Part shown: piece by piece, positions 6,335 through 7,744 of the stretch | Layout: each line of letters starts with the position of its first letter | Position numbering within the stretch: position 1 is the stretch's first letter | NCBI GenBank assembly: GCA_046728115.1 | Contig: JBKPDW010000042.1 | Coordinates: 1 to 7,744 of the forward strand | Origin: CAVSWN01 sp046728115 | Lineage (GTDB): Bacteria; Acidobacteriota; Vicinamibacteria; Vicinamibacterales; CAVVIG01 | Reading direction: 5' to 3' | DNA: 7,744 nt | The notes under the pieces: generated by a model | Database searches by the model: none | What the model was told of the DNA's origin: nothing | The model's input: the letters and a program-made list of their open reading frames with translations, nothing else | Translations under genes and position numbers: made by a program

Positions 6335-6580
6335 ATGCACCAACAACGACTCTTCGCGGTCGTGTCGAGTGCTTCGCTGGCCATCGTGGCGAGCAGACGC
6401 CACGGACGCTGATTCTCGGTGACCGTCGTATCGCCATCGGGGAGGTGCTCGACGTGTGGCTGGCGCCCGACCACCGGTACTTCAAGCTGATGAGACGGCA
6501 ACACGTATCTCCTTCGCCACGTTGAGCGGTCCAACACCTGGGAGCTGACGATGTTCCAAGCAGAACACGTTCGCGGATGA
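6335..6580 (+). pseudogene. Small conserved hypothetical protein broken by frameshifts
   Basis: Three overlapping plus frames read in order as one small protein. From the ATG at 6335 comes MHQQRLFAVVSSASLAIVAS. The next frame gives RTLILGDRRIAIGEVLDVW and LAPDHRYFKLMRR (about 6403-6499). The next gives TYLLRHVERSNTWELTMFQ, to the TGA at 6578-6580. The order GxRxxxxEVLDxW, DHRYFK, TYLLRH, WELTMF resembles a family of short (about 60-80 residue) conserved proteins of unknown function. Two breaks are needed, near 6400-6410 and near 6500, so it cannot be translated as one product. The N-terminal segment is the least certain. No ribosome site precedes 6335. It ends 22 bases before the convergent stop of the NTF2-like gene. 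Confidence 0.5.
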
Positions 6581-6602
6581 CGGCACGAGCGCAACGTCAG
6601 TG

Positions 6603-7013
6603 TCAGGACTGCTGCGGCGGTGGATCGACAAATCCACCCTGCGGCGCCTTGTGCGGCAGCGACCAGCCAAAGTACACCTCGACGTCCACGATCCGGTGAT
6701 CCCGAATCGTGAGAACTTCCGTGTTGCGAAATCGACCGCCGTCGGTCTTGCGTGCTTCGTACGTGACGGACACGCGATCGCCATCCGTGACGACATCGAT
6801 GAAATCGAACCCGGCGATCCATTCGCTGTTCGGCCAGCAGCGCCGGAAGTACGTGGCACGGTCGATCCGATTGTCGAGCGGGCTCGTGAAATGAAAATCG
6901 TCGGCAATGATCGCCTCCAAGGCCGCGCGATCCTTCGTCTCGTAAGCCTTGTAAGCCGCTTGCGCGATTGCCGCTTTCGTCGCCGGCGCGGTCACGGCGC
7001 TCTGAGTGGCCAT
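6603..7013 (-). CDS. NTF2-like / SnoaL-like domain protein
   Basis: A 136-residue protein with the NTF2-like cone fold. Two N-terminal helices (residues 12-35, AAIAQAAYKAYETKDRAALEAI) are followed by IADDFHFTSPLDNRIDRATYF, then a run of strands including IDVVTDGDRVSVTYEARKT, FRNTEVLTIRDHRIVDVEVYF and GW. The length is normal for a single-domain member. GAGGAGG lies five bases before the ATG, which makes the start firm. Members range from isomerases and hydrolases to proteins with no known reaction. The TSPLDNRID segment and RNTEV are typical of the many uncharacterised bacterial copies. It stands alone on the minus strand between two plus-strand remnants. The Pro-rich tail (VDPPPQQS) is probably disordered. 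Confidence 0.9.
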   Translation of the reverse strand: MATQSAVTAPATKAAIAQAAYKAYETKDRAALEAIIADDFHFTSPLDNRIDRATYFRRCWPNSEWIAGFDFIDVVTDGDRVSVTYEARKTDGGRFRNTEVLTIRDHRIVDVEVYFGWSLPHKAPQGGFVDPPPQQS

Positions 7014-7074
7014 GAACTCCTCCTCGTCCCTGTAAGTCAGGCTCGCATGCCAGATTCAAACCAATGTTCGGCAC

Positions 7075-7266
7075 GCGCCGGCCAACACCCCGCGTATCCG
7101 CCACATTGTGTTCGCGGTCAAGGACATCGACGCTGTCGTCGCCGGCCTGCGAGCCCGCAGCGCTGAACTCGTCGGCGAACTGGAGCGCAACGAGGACAGC
7201 TACCGGCTCTGCGATGTCCGCGGCCCGGAGAGAATCATCATCGAGCTAGCGGAGCAGATCGGCTAA
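7075..7266 (+). pseudogene. C-terminal fragment of a VOC/glyoxalase-fold protein
   Basis: The frame ending at TAA 7264-7266 reads ANTPRIRHIVFAVKDIDAVV, then AGLRARSAELVGELERNEDS, then YRLCDVRGPERIIIELAEQI and G. This is the second half-module of a glyoxalase/bleomycin-resistance-type VOC protein. The HIVFAVKDID strand, the AELVGE turn and the closing RGPxxIIIELAEQIG strand with its metal-site Glu are all visible. The first module is missing. The frame is open back only to a TAA at 7033-7035 and has no ATG or ribosome site; the bases before it belong to the upstream region of the divergent NTF2-like gene. The usual IIxELAE ending normally has Gly before the Ile pair (PEGII), whereas here it is Arg. 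It is probably a non-functional remnant. Confidence 0.65.
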
Positions 7267-7329
7267 CGGGTCCAAGGCCGACAGCAGATCGGCACGTTGG
7301 TCGTCGATGCCTCTGCCCGCGTTTCCGGC

Positions 7330-7734
7330 CTACGCCGATGTCTCCGAAAAGATCGTCAGCAGGAAACCGCTCGGATCGCTGACCTCGAACGCGCGGCTCT
7401 TCCACTCCGTGTCGTGAGGGTCCGACTTGAGGGTGATGCCGGCGTTCCTGGCCCGCTTGGCGATCTCGTCGACGTTACCCGGCGTCGTCGAGATGGACAG
7501 GCGCACGCCGATTCCCTTCTTCCGGTCGCGCCCCTTCTTCCAATCGTCCTGGTTCAAGCCGATCTGGGTCCTGCCCGCTCGCAGCATCACGCCGAGCAAC
7601 GTCCCTTTCTCTTCCCACCGCTCGTCGATCGCGAAGCCGAGCGCCTCGTAAAAGGTGATGCTCTTCTGCAAATCGTCGACAGTCAAGGTGGGAACGATAG
7701 CGCTGATCTGCACAGCTTCTTGCGTTGTCGCCAC
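7330..7734 (-). CDS. VOC family (glyoxalase/bleomycin-resistance fold) protein
   Basis: A 134-residue protein. The GTG start (7732-7734) follows GGAGG (7740-7744) by five bases. Residues 9-60 form the first beta-alpha-beta module (ISAIVPTLTVDDLQKSITFYEALGF, then LLGVMLRAGRTQIGLNQDDW). Residues 75-132 form the second (IGVRLSISTTPGNVDEIAKRARNAGI, then FEVSDPSGFLLTIFSE). The DPSGFLLTI block with its final Glu is typical. These are small cytoplasmic proteins, usually dimers, covering lyases, dioxygenases and drug-binding proteins; substrate and metal use cannot be read here. A KKGRDRKKG patch (residues 66-74) lies between the modules. It is the first minus-strand gene at the right edge, and its promoter lies outside the window. 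It is complete and unrelated in detail to the VOC fragment at 7075-7266. Confidence 0.92.
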   Translation of the reverse strand: MATTQEAVQISAIVPTLTVDDLQKSITFYEALGFAIDERWEEKGTLLGVMLRAGRTQIGLNQDDWKKGRDRKKGIGVRLSISTTPGNVDEIAKRARNAGITLKSDPHDTEWKSRAFEVSDPSGFLLTIFSETSA

Positions 7735-7744
7735 GATAGCCTCC

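Noticed and set aside
6211..7104. A minus-strand open frame of 297 codons.
   Set aside because: It overlaps the NTF2-like gene in another frame, is Arg/Ser-rich and shows no domain. The NTF2-like frame has the ribosome site and the fold.
7253..7293. An 11-base direct repeat, AGCAGATCGGC, at 7253-7263 and 7283-7293.
   Set aside because: It is short, has only two copies, and one copy is within the VOC fragment's coding end. It could be chance or a small slippage, and no mobile element borders it.

Overview
The window is high-GC bacterial chromosomal DNA. Its genes are compact, start with ATG or GTG, and are preceded by GGAGG-type ribosome sites. The families present (SDR, VOC, DUF1772, NTF2-like, DoxX-like, RibD-type reductase) are the accessory repertoire of soil proteobacteria or acidobacteria. 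Nothing in the sequence fixes the taxon: there are no rRNA, tRNA or core housekeeping genes. I see no phage, transposase, CRISPR array or toxin-antitoxin gene.

Left, plus strand (1-2852). A perfect 7+7 bp palindrome at 1-18 lies ahead of a tight three-gene run: multipass membrane protein, SDR oxidoreductase, multipass membrane protein. The two membrane proteins look like diverged paralogues on either side of the enzyme. The SDR start overlaps the first gene's stop by one base, so co-transcription is very likely. Next comes a GNAT acetyltransferase cut off at its acetyl-CoA loop and joined to the 3' part of a SnoaL/ketosteroid-isomerase-like gene, which itself carries a one-base frameshift.

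Centre, plus strand (2980-4353). One 457-residue protein has an N-terminal DoxX-like membrane domain and a long helical, TPR-like domain. It ends in a CxxCH motif two residues from its C-terminus. The charge pattern fits five membrane segments with the tail outside the cytoplasm, where c-type haem is attached. This is the most unusual intact gene in the window.

Between the convergent blocks (4354-4742) there is no intact gene. The stretch holds a frame-broken minus-strand remnant of about 42-residue repeats and a strong inverted repeat at 4693-4730.

Right, mainly minus strand (4743-7734). Reading leftwards: a VOC/glyoxalase-fold protein, an NTF2-like protein, a DUF1772 membrane protein, a PhnB-type VOC protein, and a RibD/DHFR-like reductase lacking its N-terminal part. 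Two plus-strand remnants lie between these genes: a frame-broken small conserved protein (6335-6580) and the C-terminal part of another VOC protein (about 7075-7266).

The main pattern is intact small accessory genes mixed with truncated, fused or frameshifted fragments. This looks like an eroding, recombination-prone accessory region. Single-base errors in a draft assembly could explain some frame breaks, but not the truncations.
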